DNA from: JAGNHN01 sp964590645
GTDB taxonomy: Bacteria > Bacteroidota > Bacteroidia > Bacteroidales > JAGNHN01
Length of the DNA stretch: 64,000 nt
Direction of reading: 5' to 3'
Assembly (NCBI GenBank): GCA_964590645.1
Contig: CAZPYJ010000018.1
Coordinates: 16,261-80,260, forward strand
The notes under the pieces are model-generated. The model was not told where the DNA came from. It saw only the letters and a list, made by a program, of their open reading frames with translations, and did no database searches. Made by a program: the position numbers and the translations under genes. Of this stretch, positions 33,912-42,433 are shown one piece after another (the first letter of the stretch is position 1; every line of letters starts with the position of its first letter).

Positions 33912-34487
33912 GTGGTTCCCGTGAAAGCATTGGAAGAGATCATCCGGGATTGTCAGGAAGGCCGGCCTTCGGCCCTGCAATACCTGTATGAGAAATTTTC
34001 TCCCGTGATGTTTGCAATATGCCTGAGATACAGCCGCGATCGAACCGAAGCAGAGGACCTGCTGCAAGAAGGTTTTCTGAAAGTCTTTCGCTCCATTGGT
34101 GGTTTCAGGGGGGAAGGATCTCTGGAAGGATGGATGCGGCGCATTATGGTCAATACGGCCCTGGAGCAGTACCGGCGCAAAAATTATATGTATCCGGTAG
34201 AAAACCTGCCGGAGGAGGAGGCCGGCGAAGCGGAATCTCCGGATATGCAGCTCAGGTCTGAGGACCTGCAGCAGATGATCTGTGACTTGCCCCCACGCTA
34301 CCGTATGGTCTTCAACCTGTATGCCCTGGAAGGTTACAGTCATAAGGAGATAGCCATAATGATGGGGATCACGACAGGCACATCCAAGTCCAACCTCTCT
34401 CGGGCAAGGGAGATACTGCAAAGGAAAGTTGAAGCGCAATACGGTGTATTAAGAAAACTGCCCGGAAATTATGAACAGAGAGGATAG
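33912..34487 (+). CDS. ECF-type RNA polymerase sigma factor
   Basis: Predicted 191 residues. Region 2 is seen as FSPVMFAICLRYSRDRTEAEDLLQ to FRGEGSLEGWMRRIMVNTAL; region 4 is LPPRYRMVFNLYALEGYSHKEIA with the SKSNLSRAREILQ recognition helix. There is no ATG in the right place: the start is GTG at 33912 or GTG at 33921, which lowers certainty about the first three residues. The downstream gene begins 17 bases before this one ends, so the pair is translationally linked and the partner probably controls the sigma factor. Target promoters are unknown. Confidence 0.88.
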   Translation: MVPVKALEEIIRDCQEGRPSALQYLYEKFSPVMFAICLRYSRDRTEAEDLLQEGFLKVFRSIGGFRGEGSLEGWMRRIMVNTALEQYRRKNYMYPVENLPEEEAGEAESPDMQLRSEDLQQMICDLPPRYRMVFNLYALEGYSHKEIAIMMGITTGTSKSNLSRAREILQRKVEAQYGVLRKLPGNYEQRG

Positions 34488-35898
34488 ACATCCGGTGGAC
34501 GCGTTTTTCCGCGATCATCTTTCGGAGGCGCAAACACCTCCGCCTGTTTGGGTATGGGACGGAATTGCCAAAGAAATGGCTGCCGAAAAACGGCGGCGGG
34601 CACTGCTTTGGTGGCGGAGCATTGCTGCGGTACTCCTTCTCGGCGCTGCCTTCACAGCAGGCTACCTGATCTCAGGCGAGGAGAGCCTGCCCAGTGAGCA
34701 GATCGCTTCCTCTTCCTCTTCCTCTTCCTCAAACTCCTCCTCAAACTCATCCTCAAACTCATCCTCAAACTCATCCTCAAACTTTACAACCCCTCCCCAG
34801 CCCTCCTCTGACCCCTCCCCGGCCCTCCCCTTGGAGGGGAGGGAGAATAGGTATCCCTCAAACTCTTCCTCAAACTCATCCTCTCCCTCTCCCTCTCCCT
34901 CTCCCTCATCCTCTCCCCAACTGGCCTCAGCAGAGGCTTTGCAGGATAGGATGGAAAATGAACAGCGTGTTGTATCTGATCAAAGTGTGGAAGAAGCGTT
35001 TGTCTTAATGAAATCCATAAAGGCCCCAATACTTGCTTCAGCGATGCCCCCGCTTCGCCTGGCATCGGGGCGCATCCCCTGGGTGATGCTGGAAGAGGAG
35101 CTACTGGCTTTTGCTTCCTCCCCTGCAGGGAAAGACATACCACGATTAAGCCTCGGTGGAGAAGGAGGTCCCCTGGTAGCCTATCGATCTACGCAATCGC
35201 TTTCCTTTGCCCAGGCCGACAACGAGCAGCTCACTTCTTACAGCAACAGCCGCATCAGTGGCAGCGGAGAGGAAAAGCCGCTGATGGCCTTTTCGGCCGG
35301 AATGCACGGATCGCTCAAGCTCAACCACAGATTGTCTTTGGCTACCGGCCTGCAATTTTCCCGGCTCGGACAGGAAGTGAGTGGATTAAGCTTCTACACC
35401 GAAGGACAGGGCCCACTCACTGTTACAAATATGGTGGAGCTTAGTACAAGCGCCGGTGTATTATATATTCCACAGCAGGAGGGGTTTCAGCCGGTATGGA
35501 CCAGCACCCAGGAATTATCGGAGGCCTATGCATCATATGACCTTGTCCAACAATTTGAATACCTCGAAATACCGCTCTTGCTGCAGATGCACCTGTTGGA
35601 TAAGGGCGTACACTTGATTGCAGATGCCGGCTTAAGTCCCGGTATCCTTCTTGGCAATAAGGCCTATTTGCAAGGGAGCGGTGAACGGGAGCAACTGGAG
35701 GGCACCCGGGATCTGCGTCCCTTGCTTTGGAGTTTACAAGCAGGGATAGGGGTGCAGCTTCCCCTGTCGGATGCCTGGGCCTTGTCGCTTCGGCCCGGTC
35801 TGCGCTACGCCGTCACCAGCATCAATAAAAGCAATGACTATACCTACCGCCCCTGGAGTCTCTCGGTGAGCAGCGGCTTGTATTTTCATCTCAGATGA
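34471..35898 (+). CDS. Membrane-anchored beta-barrel-like protein, probable anti-sigma partner
   Basis: Predicted 475 residues. An N-terminal cytoplasmic segment (about 1-45, with AFFRDHLSEAQTPPPVWVWDGI) precedes a membrane helix (about 50-68, IAAVLLLGAAFTAGYLI). Residues about 75-155 are a low-complexity Ser/Asn/Pro linker encoded by tandem DNA repeats. The C-terminal part (about 275-475) looks like an outer-membrane beta-barrel/porin-like domain: GLQFSRLGQEVSG, QFEYLEIPLLLQM, PGLRYAVTS, SVSSGLYFHLR. A sigma factor with such an overlapping TM-plus-barrel protein is a recurring Bacteroidota arrangement, so the N-terminal segment probably binds the sigma factor. How a protein with an inner-membrane helix carries a barrel domain is unclear. 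Confidence 0.75.
   Translation: MNREDRHPVDAFFRDHLSEAQTPPPVWVWDGIAKEMAAEKRRRALLWWRSIAAVLLLGAAFTAGYLISGEESLPSEQIASSSSSSSSNSSSNSSSNSSSNSSSNFTTPPQPSSDPSPALPLEGRENRYPSNSSSNSSSPSPSPSPSSSPQLASAEALQDRMENEQRVVSDQSVEEAFVLMKSIKAPILASAMPPLRLASGRIPWVMLEEELLAFASSPAGKDIPRLSLGGEGGPLVAYRSTQSLSFAQADNEQLTSYSNSRISGSGEEKPLMAFSAGMHGSLKLNHRLSLATGLQFSRLGQEVSGLSFYTEGQGPLTVTNMVELSTSAGVLYIPQQEGFQPVWTSTQELSEAYASYDLVQQFEYLEIPLLLQMHLLDKGVHLIADAGLSPGILLGNKAYLQGSGEREQLEGTRDLRPLLWSLQAGIGVQLPLSDAWALSLRPGLRYAVTSINKSNDYTYRPWSLSVSSGLYFHLR
34706..34780 (+). repeat. In-frame Ser/Asn tandem repeat inside a coding sequence
   Basis: TCTTCC hexamers followed by a roughly 12-base unit (TCCTCAAACTCA) repeated several times encode runs of Ser and Asn-Ser-Ser-Ser. 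The units are multiples of three, so copy-number change would not break the frame. Confidence 0.85.
34790..34852 (+). repeat. GC-rich repeat with CCTCCCC/GGGGAGG palindrome embedded in the coding frame
   Basis: CCCCTCCCC-type units are repeated and end in a CCCTCCCC-TT-GGAGGGGAGGG inverted repeat. This resembles short palindromic elements normally found between genes in Bacteroidota; here it is translated as a Pro/Ser-rich linker (PPQPSSDPSPALPLEG). A second Ser/Asn and Pro/Ser repeat follows to about 34918. Insertion of an intergenic repeat into the gene is inference. Confidence 0.6.
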
Positions 35899-35940
35899 CC
35901 GGGAGGGATGTTTGTGGCGTATGAGAAGACTTAAGGCTCT

Positions 35941-37470
35941 TTAGAAGGGAAATTCTTCTATGCTTGCTTCTTCTGCCTCCTCCTTATCTATCAGGGGCAA
36001 TGCTGCCCTCTGATGGATTGGATTTCCGTCAACCACAATGGAGCGTGGATCGGTGGGGCAGGCATATTCGCAGGCGCCACAACCCACACAGATTTCGGTA
36101 TCCACTACGGGAATGGTCAGTCCGTCTTTCCAGGGTAGCATATCCACTGCCTTGGTAGGGCAATGCTCTGAACAGGCTCCACAGGCTGTATGGTCTTTGG
36201 TAACCACACACAATTCAGGGATAAAGCGCGCCCGGCCCACCTGCACCCTTTGTTTATCTTCTACCGTCATTGGCAGAATGGCTCCCGTAGGACAGACTTC
36301 GAGGCAGCGGATGCAGTCGTAGTTGCAATAGCCGCTGATGGGATCCATTAAGGGTTGGAAGACCCCCGAGAGACCGTATTCCGCAAAGGCGGGTTGCAGC
36401 ACTCCGGTAGGGCAGGTACTGATGCACAAATGGCAGGCAGTGCATTGAATATGGAGGTTCGCGTGCGAAAGCGATCCCGGTGGGGAAAGGGAAGCTCGGC
36501 GGATGGCCAGGGCTTTGTCCTCTTCCGACACTTCTTTGAGCACAGCGGGCAGGATCAGGGTAGTCCCGGCGCGGAGAAGGGTATCGCGACGAGAGAAGTC
36601 GGTTTCCACGGGTACTGCCTTACCGTAACGAATGCCTCCCAGGTCGCAGGCGGGGATGCAGTTAAAACACAGGACGCAACGACTATTGTCTATTTCTTTT
36701 TTCTTTACGTCAATACAACCTGCTTTGCAAACCACTGCACAAAGTCCGCAGGAGGTGCAGGCAGTGTGATCCATACGAATGCCGAGCAAGGCCCGCTTTC
36801 CGGGAAGTCCAAGCAGGGTGCCCACCGGGCAGAGGGTATTGCAAAAAACCCGTCCGTTGCGCCATACCATCCATATTATCATCCCGAAAACACCTGCAGA
36901 GAAGCCCGCGGAAGCCCAGCTGATACCGTGAAATTTGACCGGGCTTAAGGCGTAGGAACCGATACTGGTAAGCCACCAGGCAAGCTGATTGTTGGCGAAT
37001 ACGAAGGGGGGTTGTATCAGATTCCTTATGATCCTGGAAAAGTGGCTGTAAGGGTCGAGCAGACCGGTGAACAGTCCGCTGCCAATAAACACAGAAAGGA
37101 GGAAAAGGAATAAAAACCCATATCTCCAGCCTGCATTTGTCTGCTGTTTCCGATAGCGCGACTTCTTTTTCAGCCATCCCCTGATACGGCCGGCCAGATC
37201 CTGCATTACCCCCAGGGGGCAGAGGGTGGAACAATAGATACGTCCAAAGAACCAGCTTAGCAGGAGGAGGGTGGCGAGGGCGATGATCGCTCCGCCTGCC
37301 AGGCCCAGAGAGGCCTGGAGGGCAGGGACAAGCTGCAGGTAGCGCAAGGGATAGAACCAGCTATCCGGGATGCGGTGGTGAATGTCCAGCAGCAAGGCCG
37401 TAATCCAAAGAAAGGCCAGTAAGGCGATGATGCTCCGAATAGTCCGGTAAAGTCTTCCCTTGTGCATCAA
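35941..37470 (-). CDS. Membrane polyferredoxin (NapH/MauN-like N-terminus plus multiple 4Fe-4S domains)
   Basis: Predicted 509 residues. The N-terminal part has about five membrane helices with two CxxxCP motifs (CSTLCPLG and CNTLCPVG), as in NapH/CcoG-like proteins. Then come ferredoxin-type clusters: CTSCGLCAVVC, CVLCFNCIPAC, CTACHLCISTC, CNYDCIRCLEVC, CGACSEHC and CVGCGACEYAC. Six such groups imply several [4Fe-4S] clusters and an electron wire across or along the inner membrane. The stop of the DUF362 gene overlaps its start by 4 bases, so the two form a unit. Donor and acceptor are not identified in the window. Confidence 0.87.
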   Translation of the reverse strand: MMHKGRLYRTIRSIIALLAFLWITALLLDIHHRIPDSWFYPLRYLQLVPALQASLGLAGGAIIALATLLLLSWFFGRIYCSTLCPLGVMQDLAGRIRGWLKKKSRYRKQQTNAGWRYGFLFLFLLSVFIGSGLFTGLLDPYSHFSRIIRNLIQPPFVFANNQLAWWLTSIGSYALSPVKFHGISWASAGFSAGVFGMIIWMVWRNGRVFCNTLCPVGTLLGLPGKRALLGIRMDHTACTSCGLCAVVCKAGCIDVKKKEIDNSRCVLCFNCIPACDLGGIRYGKAVPVETDFSRRDTLLRAGTTLILPAVLKEVSEEDKALAIRRASLSPPGSLSHANLHIQCTACHLCISTCPTGVLQPAFAEYGLSGVFQPLMDPISGYCNYDCIRCLEVCPTGAILPMTVEDKQRVQVGRARFIPELCVVTKDHTACGACSEHCPTKAVDMLPWKDGLTIPVVDTEICVGCGACEYACPTDPRSIVVDGNPIHQRAALPLIDKEEAEEASIEEFPF

Positions 37471-38378
37471 ATCGTGATCCGGCGAATATCCAGTTTGTCG
37501 AGATCGATGGCTCCTATACCCATATCGGCGGCTTTACGGATATGGCCCACCCCGGTGGGGTCGGAGCCAAACACCTTGGCCGCCGCTGCATCGGCCGCGA
37601 CCAGGTCAGGACTCACAATTTGCATTTTGTAGATTTTGGTATCAGCCACCGAAACACCGCGTGGCCCGTTTTTCATCATCACGCGATAGGCATCGATGAC
37701 ATTCAGGTCGGGCTTGCGCCAAAGCGGGAAATCGGCGATGCATTGATGCAGGTCGTTGCGATGCCAATACCTTCTATCCCAGACGATGCCCATCAGGTTT
37801 TTCATTGCGATGGAGAGATCGGCGCTGCTGTGGTGTTTCAGGACTGGAACATTGATGAAGACATCCGATTCGAGGATGAGTTCGTGCACTTGCGTTTCTT
37901 TCAGCTTCACTCCACCTGGTATGGTGACTTGCTGGTAATAGCCTTCCAGATGGCCGGGAACCATTTTGGCTCCGGCATCTTTCGCTGCCTTTTCAATACC
38001 ACTGTTGGCATAACACAGATCCCATTTATCGCAGGTATTATCAAAGACGTATACCTCTCTGGCTCCGGCATCGAGGCAGTGCTTCACTATCCTTCCCACC
38101 AGTCCGGGATGCGTATTGGCAGCCCTTTCCGGGGCTGCATCCCATCCAATATTGGGTTTGACTACCACCGTTTGCCCTTTCTTCACAAATGCGCTCATTC
38201 CACCCAGGGCTGCAATGGCCCGGTCGAACATTGCTTCCGGCTCTCCCCCCCTGATGGCTGCCAGGTGTGGCACAGGTGTAAAAAGTGCACTGCTTGCCGC
38301 CCGTCCCCAGGAGGGAAGCAGCGTACTGCCACCAGCCAGCAAGGCCAATCTGATCATTTCCCTGCGATCCATATTCAA
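37467..38378 (-). CDS. DUF362-family protein with Tat-type signal
   Basis: Predicted 303 residues. The N-terminus MNMDRREMIRLALLAGG followed by LLPSWGRAASSA has a twin-arginine pair and a hydrophobic core, consistent with Tat export of a folded, possibly cofactor-bearing protein. DUF362 is recognised by VVVKPNIGWDAAPERAANTHP, VLKHHSSADLSIAMKNLMGI and the DPTGVGHIRKAADMGIG segments. DUF362 members are often next to or fused with ferredoxins and may be iron-sulfur proteins of unknown function. Here the stop overlaps the start of the polyferredoxin by 4 bases, strong evidence for a joint role in extracytoplasmic electron transfer. Confidence 0.86.
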   Translation of the reverse strand: MNMDRREMIRLALLAGGSTLLPSWGRAASSALFTPVPHLAAIRGGEPEAMFDRAIAALGGMSAFVKKGQTVVVKPNIGWDAAPERAANTHPGLVGRIVKHCLDAGAREVYVFDNTCDKWDLCYANSGIEKAAKDAGAKMVPGHLEGYYQQVTIPGGVKLKETQVHELILESDVFINVPVLKHHSSADLSIAMKNLMGIVWDRRYWHRNDLHQCIADFPLWRKPDLNVIDAYRVMMKNGPRGVSVADTKIYKMQIVSPDLVAADAAAAKVFGSDPTGVGHIRKAADMGIGAIDLDKLDIRRITI

Positions 38379-38440
38379 GCGAATTTCTTCAAAAATAATA
38401 CTTTCCGCTTACAGAATAAGGAGGGAATGCAAGGAAATGG

Positions 38441-38448
38441 TATTTTTG
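38441..38448 (+). promoter_or_regulatory. Bacteroidota -7 promoter box for the membrane protein/hemW pair
   Basis: TATTTTTG matches TAnnTTTG and ends 21 bases before the ATG at 38470. Confidence 0.55.
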
Positions 38449-38469
38449 GGAGATAAGTCAAAAACGGAT

Positions 38470-38982
38470 ATGAACACACAGGTCAGAAATTTCCCACTTG
38501 CACCCGCCTTCCTATTGAATGCCAGTGCTTTGCTTTTTGTTTACTTTGTCCCCGCCCTCTCGCATCTGATCGGGGTTCCGCTCTACCTCATTGAGCCTAT
38601 GCGCCTTGCCGTGGTGCTCGCCCTGGTACATACCCGACCCGGGAACGCCTACCTGCTGGCCCTTACACTTCCTTTATTCAGTTTCGCAGTCAGTGCGCAT
38701 CCTCATTTGCTGAAAATGCTGCTGATCACAGGCGAGTTGCTATTGAATGTCTGGCTGTTCTTCTTCCTGATGAAACGCTTCCGTATCCATCAGGGGGTGT
38801 CCCTGGGCCTGTCCATTCTGCTCAGTAAGGCGGTGTACTACCTCGCCAAATTCAGCCTGATCTCCGCCCTGCTGATTGAGGGCAGTGTCATTTCCACTCC
38901 TCTTTGGATCCAGTCACTGACGCTGCTTGCCTTCGTCGTCTATCTGGGTGTGATGCGGAAAGAGTCTGCCGGACAAGCCTAA
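38470..38982 (+). CDS. Small integral membrane protein, unknown family
   Basis: Predicted 170 residues from ATG 38470 with about five hydrophobic helices (roughly 12-30, 36-50, 54-70, 80-97, 110-155) and short polar loops; a basic MKRFRIH stretch marks a cytoplasmic loop. The compact, mostly helical layout recalls the substrate-binding (S) subunits of ECF vitamin/metal transporters, but I see no signature that proves this. It lies divergent from the DUF362/polyferredoxin pair and 6 bases upstream of hemW, so it is probably co-transcribed with hemW. Confidence 0.7.
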   Translation: MNTQVRNFPLAPAFLLNASALLFVYFVPALSHLIGVPLYLIEPMRLAVVLALVHTRPGNAYLLALTLPLFSFAVSAHPHLLKMLLITGELLLNVWLFFFLMKRFRIHQGVSLGLSILLSKAVYYLAKFSLISALLIEGSVISTPLWIQSLTLLAFVVYLGVMRKESAGQA

Positions 38983-38988
38983 AGGCCG

Positions 38989-40134
38989 ATGGCCGGGATA
39001 TATGTTCACATCCCTTTCTGCCGGCATAAATGTGGCTATTGCAATTTTTTTTCCGTAGCAAGCCTCAGGAAGAAAGATAGCCTGGTAAGGGCGATCATTC
39101 AGGAGGCCCGGCAAAAAGCGGTACACTTTTCCGGACAAATCATTTCCACCCTTTACCTGGGGGGAGGCACTCCCTCAATGCTGTCAGACGCAGATCTTTT
39201 TCATATCCTGAGAACACTGCAGAGCGAATATTCAATTAGTGCAGATGCAGAGATAAGCCTTGAGGTTAATCCCGATGACATCGGGCCGGAAAGGCTGTAT
39301 ACGTGGAAGGAAATGGGATGGAACCGCCTGAGCATCGGCATCCAGTCGTGGCATCCGGATGACCTCACTTTTCTGGAAAGGAAGCACAATCAGGCACAGG
39401 CCCGCAAGGCTGTCTGCCAATGCAAAGAGGCAGGCTTTGAGGATCTCAGCGTTGATCTGATCTATGGTATTCCCGGGCAGGACCTGGATCGCTGGCGCGA
39501 CAACCTGGCGTTTTTTCTGGAAACAAACGTCCATCATCTCTCTGCCTATGCCCTAACGCTGGAGGAGCGCACAGCTTATGCCCATCAGGTAGAGAAAGGG
39601 AGGCAGCAGCCCCCGGACGATGAAGCGGCCTTTGGGCATTTCTGTCTTTTGCAGGAAATGATGTCTGAGGCCGGATTTCTGCAGTATGAAGTTTCTAACT
39701 TCGCCCGCAAGGAAGCATACAGCCGCCACAACAGGGCGTATTGGGAGGGAGTTCCGTATCTGGGCCTGGGGCCTTCAGCCCATTCCTACGATGGGAGTAA
39801 ACGTGCGTGGAATGTAAGTGGCATTCAGTCTTATCTTGATGGCATCGAAGAAGGGGATGCAACAGAAGGATTTGAGATGCTGCAGCCCGCCGACAAGGTG
39901 AATGAATATTTAATGACCGCTCTGCGCACGATATGGGGATGCCGATTCAAGGAGTTGATCCGCCTGGGAGGACAAGGTTTACTGGAGGAAACCGCCGGAA
40001 AAATTGAGCCTTACATCCTTAATGGCTGGGCTTTGCAAAAGGATGATGCCTGGGTTTTGAGCAGGGAAGGGCTTTTTCACGCCGACGGGATTGCGGCTGA
40101 GTTGTTTGTAAGCAGCAGTTGGTCAGAGCAGTAA
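38989..40134 (+). CDS. hemW: Radical SAM heme chaperone HemW
   Basis: Predicted 381 residues. The start MAGIYVHIPFCRHKCGYCNF holds the radical SAM CxxxCxxC(N/D)F motif characteristic of HemW/HemN-like proteins; LYLGGGTPSML and YEVSNFARKEAYSRHNRAYW are further family blocks, and the C-terminal HemN-like domain is present. HemW is regarded as a heme-delivery chaperone rather than the oxygen-independent coproporphyrinogen oxidase. The gene ends 3 bases from the stop of the convergent phospholipase D-like gene. Confidence 0.93.
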   Translation: MAGIYVHIPFCRHKCGYCNFFSVASLRKKDSLVRAIIQEARQKAVHFSGQIISTLYLGGGTPSMLSDADLFHILRTLQSEYSISADAEISLEVNPDDIGPERLYTWKEMGWNRLSIGIQSWHPDDLTFLERKHNQAQARKAVCQCKEAGFEDLSVDLIYGIPGQDLDRWRDNLAFFLETNVHHLSAYALTLEERTAYAHQVEKGRQQPPDDEAAFGHFCLLQEMMSEAGFLQYEVSNFARKEAYSRHNRAYWEGVPYLGLGPSAHSYDGSKRAWNVSGIQSYLDGIEEGDATEGFEMLQPADKVNEYLMTALRTIWGCRFKELIRLGGQGLLEETAGKIEPYILNGWALQKDDAWVLSREGLFHADGIAAELFVSSSWSEQ

Positions 40135-40137
40135 AGA

Positions 40138-41271
40138 TCAGAGCAGATGCCGGAAAGGGATGAGCAACCATTCCACCGCCTTCTCAATTCCAGGCCTTTG
40201 CAGCCACTTCTCATAATCAAAAGGAATGCTCTGCTTGATGGTTCCGGCAATATGGTCAGACAGCTGTCGAATGACCTCCGGATGCCTTCCGATCACAATC
40301 ATCTCAAACATATAACGGAAACTGCGGTAGTCAAAATTGGAAGATCCGATGGAAAACAACTCCTGGTCGATCATCATTATCTTGGCGTGCAGGTTGGAAG
40401 GTTCATAGAAAAGATAACGGACGCCGGCCCTGTGCATCATCCCCTGATAATGGTTGCGGAGCAGATCCACCAGGCGCACATCCGAATGCCGCGGGATCAG
40501 CACCAGCACTTCCACTCCCCGCATTGCGGCATTCATCAGGTCCCGCCGGAGAATATGTCCCGGAAGAAAATAGGGGGTCTCAATAATGATTTGTGTTCTG
40601 GCCCTGCGGATCAATTGCTCATAACGACTTTTGATCTGCTGACGATAGATCGAGGGAAGGTCGCGGATAATCTCAAATCCCTGGTGTCGCAATATGCGCT
40701 TAAAGGCAAATTTCTTAAAGATGTACTTTTTGTATATCTCAAAACTTTCGTGAAAGGTGCGGGCCAATACCGGTGCCAGGCTTCCACAGGCCCTCAGCAT
40801 CATTTCACGCCAGTTCAGGCTGTAGGCAGTAAGATTAGCCGAACCCGTCCAGGCAATTTCCTGATCCACAACCAGGAGTTTACGATGGTTTCGTTTGTGG
40901 TTTTTGGTAAAAAAATCCCAGAACAGCTTGATTTTTCTGAAGTAGCGTACCTCCCCACCCCGGCAGGTAAGGGCGGCGAAGAATGCGTCAGCACGGCCTG
41001 TGCCCCAGGAATCGACCAGTACCTTCACCTTAACCCCCCTCGCAGCCGCCTCCGCCAGGGCATTCCGGAAACGCTCCCCGATGGCATCTTGGTTAAATCG
41101 GTAAAACTCTACCAAAATCTCGCTTTTAGCTAAGGCAATATCGTTGAGCATTGCAGCATAAAAACGGAAAGGATCATCGTATAACTGATATCGGTCTTCC
41201 ACAGCTGGTTTGAAAAGGATAAATATAAGAAGGCCGGGGCAATGCAGCAAACCCTGATAGTATAAAAACAA
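40138..41271 (-). CDS. Phospholipase D-like / cardiolipin synthase-like protein
   Basis: Predicted 377 residues. Two HKD motifs are present: HRKLLVVDQEIAWTGSANL and HAKIMMIDQELFSIGSSNF, each with the following G-S/S-N typical of catalytic PLD domains. The two hydrophobic N-terminal helices of classical cardiolipin synthase are missing; only one moderately hydrophobic segment (about 10-20) is seen before residue 30. It may be a soluble or peripheral cardiolipin synthase (ClsB-like) or another PLD-type enzyme; activity is open. It is convergent with hemW and divergent from the radical SAM gene at 41361. Confidence 0.9.
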   Translation of the reverse strand: MFLYYQGLLHCPGLLIFILFKPAVEDRYQLYDDPFRFYAAMLNDIALAKSEILVEFYRFNQDAIGERFRNALAEAAARGVKVKVLVDSWGTGRADAFFAALTCRGGEVRYFRKIKLFWDFFTKNHKRNHRKLLVVDQEIAWTGSANLTAYSLNWREMMLRACGSLAPVLARTFHESFEIYKKYIFKKFAFKRILRHQGFEIIRDLPSIYRQQIKSRYEQLIRRARTQIIIETPYFLPGHILRRDLMNAAMRGVEVLVLIPRHSDVRLVDLLRNHYQGMMHRAGVRYLFYEPSNLHAKIMMIDQELFSIGSSNFDYRSFRYMFEMIVIGRHPEVIRQLSDHIAGTIKQSIPFDYEKWLQRPGIEKAVEWLLIPFRHLL

Positions 41272-41360
41272 GACTGAAAGCCCATCGCCTGAAAATGAAA
41301 AGACTACTCAGGTTGACAAGCGTCAAAGGATTGAATATCTTCACCCTTCATTCCTGCCCT

Positions 41361-42368
41361 ATGAAAGAAGCCCAGTATTATTCCTCGGATGGTATCCGGA
41401 CCGAATGCCTGCTTTGTCCGCATCATTGCACTCTGGAACCGGACGATGCCGGACGATGCCGTGTGAGGCGGAATGTAGGGGGAAAAATGGTCACGGATGC
41501 CTATGGACGCATTTCTGCAGCCCACCTCGATCCGATTGAAAAGAAACCCCTGTATCATTTTTTTCCCGGCCGGGAGATCTATTCTGTGGGAAGCATAGGG
41601 TGCAATTTGCGATGCAAATTCTGTCAGAATTGCCAGATATCCCAATCCTCGGCCGATGATCTCCCCCTCCTCGCCCGCCGTAAGCCGGAGGAGGTGGTCG
41701 GAGAAGCCCGGAACCTGCCCGGTAATATAGGCCTGGCCTATACTTACAATGAACCCGGAGTATGGCTGGAATTCTTGCTGGATATGGCACGGGGGGGCCG
41801 CCTTGCCGGAATGAAGAATGTGGTGATCAGCAATGGATTTTTGTCTTCCGGCCCCCTGGGTGATCTGATGAAGCTTACGGATGCCTTCAACATCGACCTG
41901 AAAGCCTTCTCCGAAGATTTCTACCGCAGGCTTACTTTTTCTTCTCTTGAACCGGTGAAGGACAGCATCCGCCAAATCCATCAGGCAGGCGTACACCTGG
42001 AGATTACGCATCTTTTGATCCCCGGACTCAACGACAAGGAGAAGGAGTTTGAAGAGATGGTAAGCTGGCTGGAATCTACCCTGGGAGAAAACTGCATCCT
42101 GCACCTTTCCAAATACTTCCCCAACTACCGGCTGAATCATCCGCCTACCCCTCTTTCCACCCTCTTGAAGTTCTACCATATTGCGAAGAAGGCTTTTCCC
42201 TTTGTATACCTGGGCAACGTGGGATATCAGCAGGAAGGCAGAGATACACACTGCAGCGACTGCGGACAAACTGTGATCCGGCGCTCGGGATACCAGACAG
42301 ATACCTCCGGCCTGAATTCAGAAGGAAAGTGTGTGCATTGCAACCACCAAATTGCCGTCAGCGCATAA
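41361..42368 (+). CDS. AmrS-like (AmmeMemoRadiSam system) radical SAM enzyme
   Basis: Predicted 335 residues from ATG 41361; an earlier in-frame ATG at 41295 adds 22 residues unlike the family. An N-terminal CLLCPHHC and GRCRVRRN block precedes the radical SAM motif CNLRCKFCQN; YTYNEPGVWLEF and VISNGFLSSGPL are conserved AmrS segments. A C-terminal CSDCG and CVHCN pair could bind zinc. AmrS is the radical SAM member of a system that also includes AmmeMemo (AmrB/AmrA) proteins; no partner is adjacent here. The substrate is not known from sequence, and pyruvate formate-lyase-activating-like naming should be avoided. Confidence 0.86.
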   Translation: MKEAQYYSSDGIRTECLLCPHHCTLEPDDAGRCRVRRNVGGKMVTDAYGRISAAHLDPIEKKPLYHFFPGREIYSVGSIGCNLRCKFCQNCQISQSSADDLPLLARRKPEEVVGEARNLPGNIGLAYTYNEPGVWLEFLLDMARGGRLAGMKNVVISNGFLSSGPLGDLMKLTDAFNIDLKAFSEDFYRRLTFSSLEPVKDSIRQIHQAGVHLEITHLLIPGLNDKEKEFEEMVSWLESTLGENCILHLSKYFPNYRLNHPPTPLSTLLKFYHIAKKAFPFVYLGNVGYQQEGRDTHCSDCGQTVIRRSGYQTDTSGLNSEGKCVHCNHQIAVSA

Positions 42369-42433
42369 TTGATCTGTAAAACAGTCCGGCTGCTAGCCGG
42401 TATTTTTGTAATTTCGTCCCCTGCTCACTTTCA

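Noticed and set aside
41446..41465. Tandem 10-base duplication (CCGGACGATG twice) in the AmrS-like gene
   Set aside because: The translated region keeps the family length and the usual GRCRVR segment, so it is read as coincidence and not as a recent duplication.
40147..42269. Long opposite-strand frames over the PLD-like gene (plus, 40147-41133) and the AmrS-like gene (minus, 41304-42269)
   Set aside because: Both are antisense shadows; the opposite frames contain the HKD and CxxxCxxC motifs.
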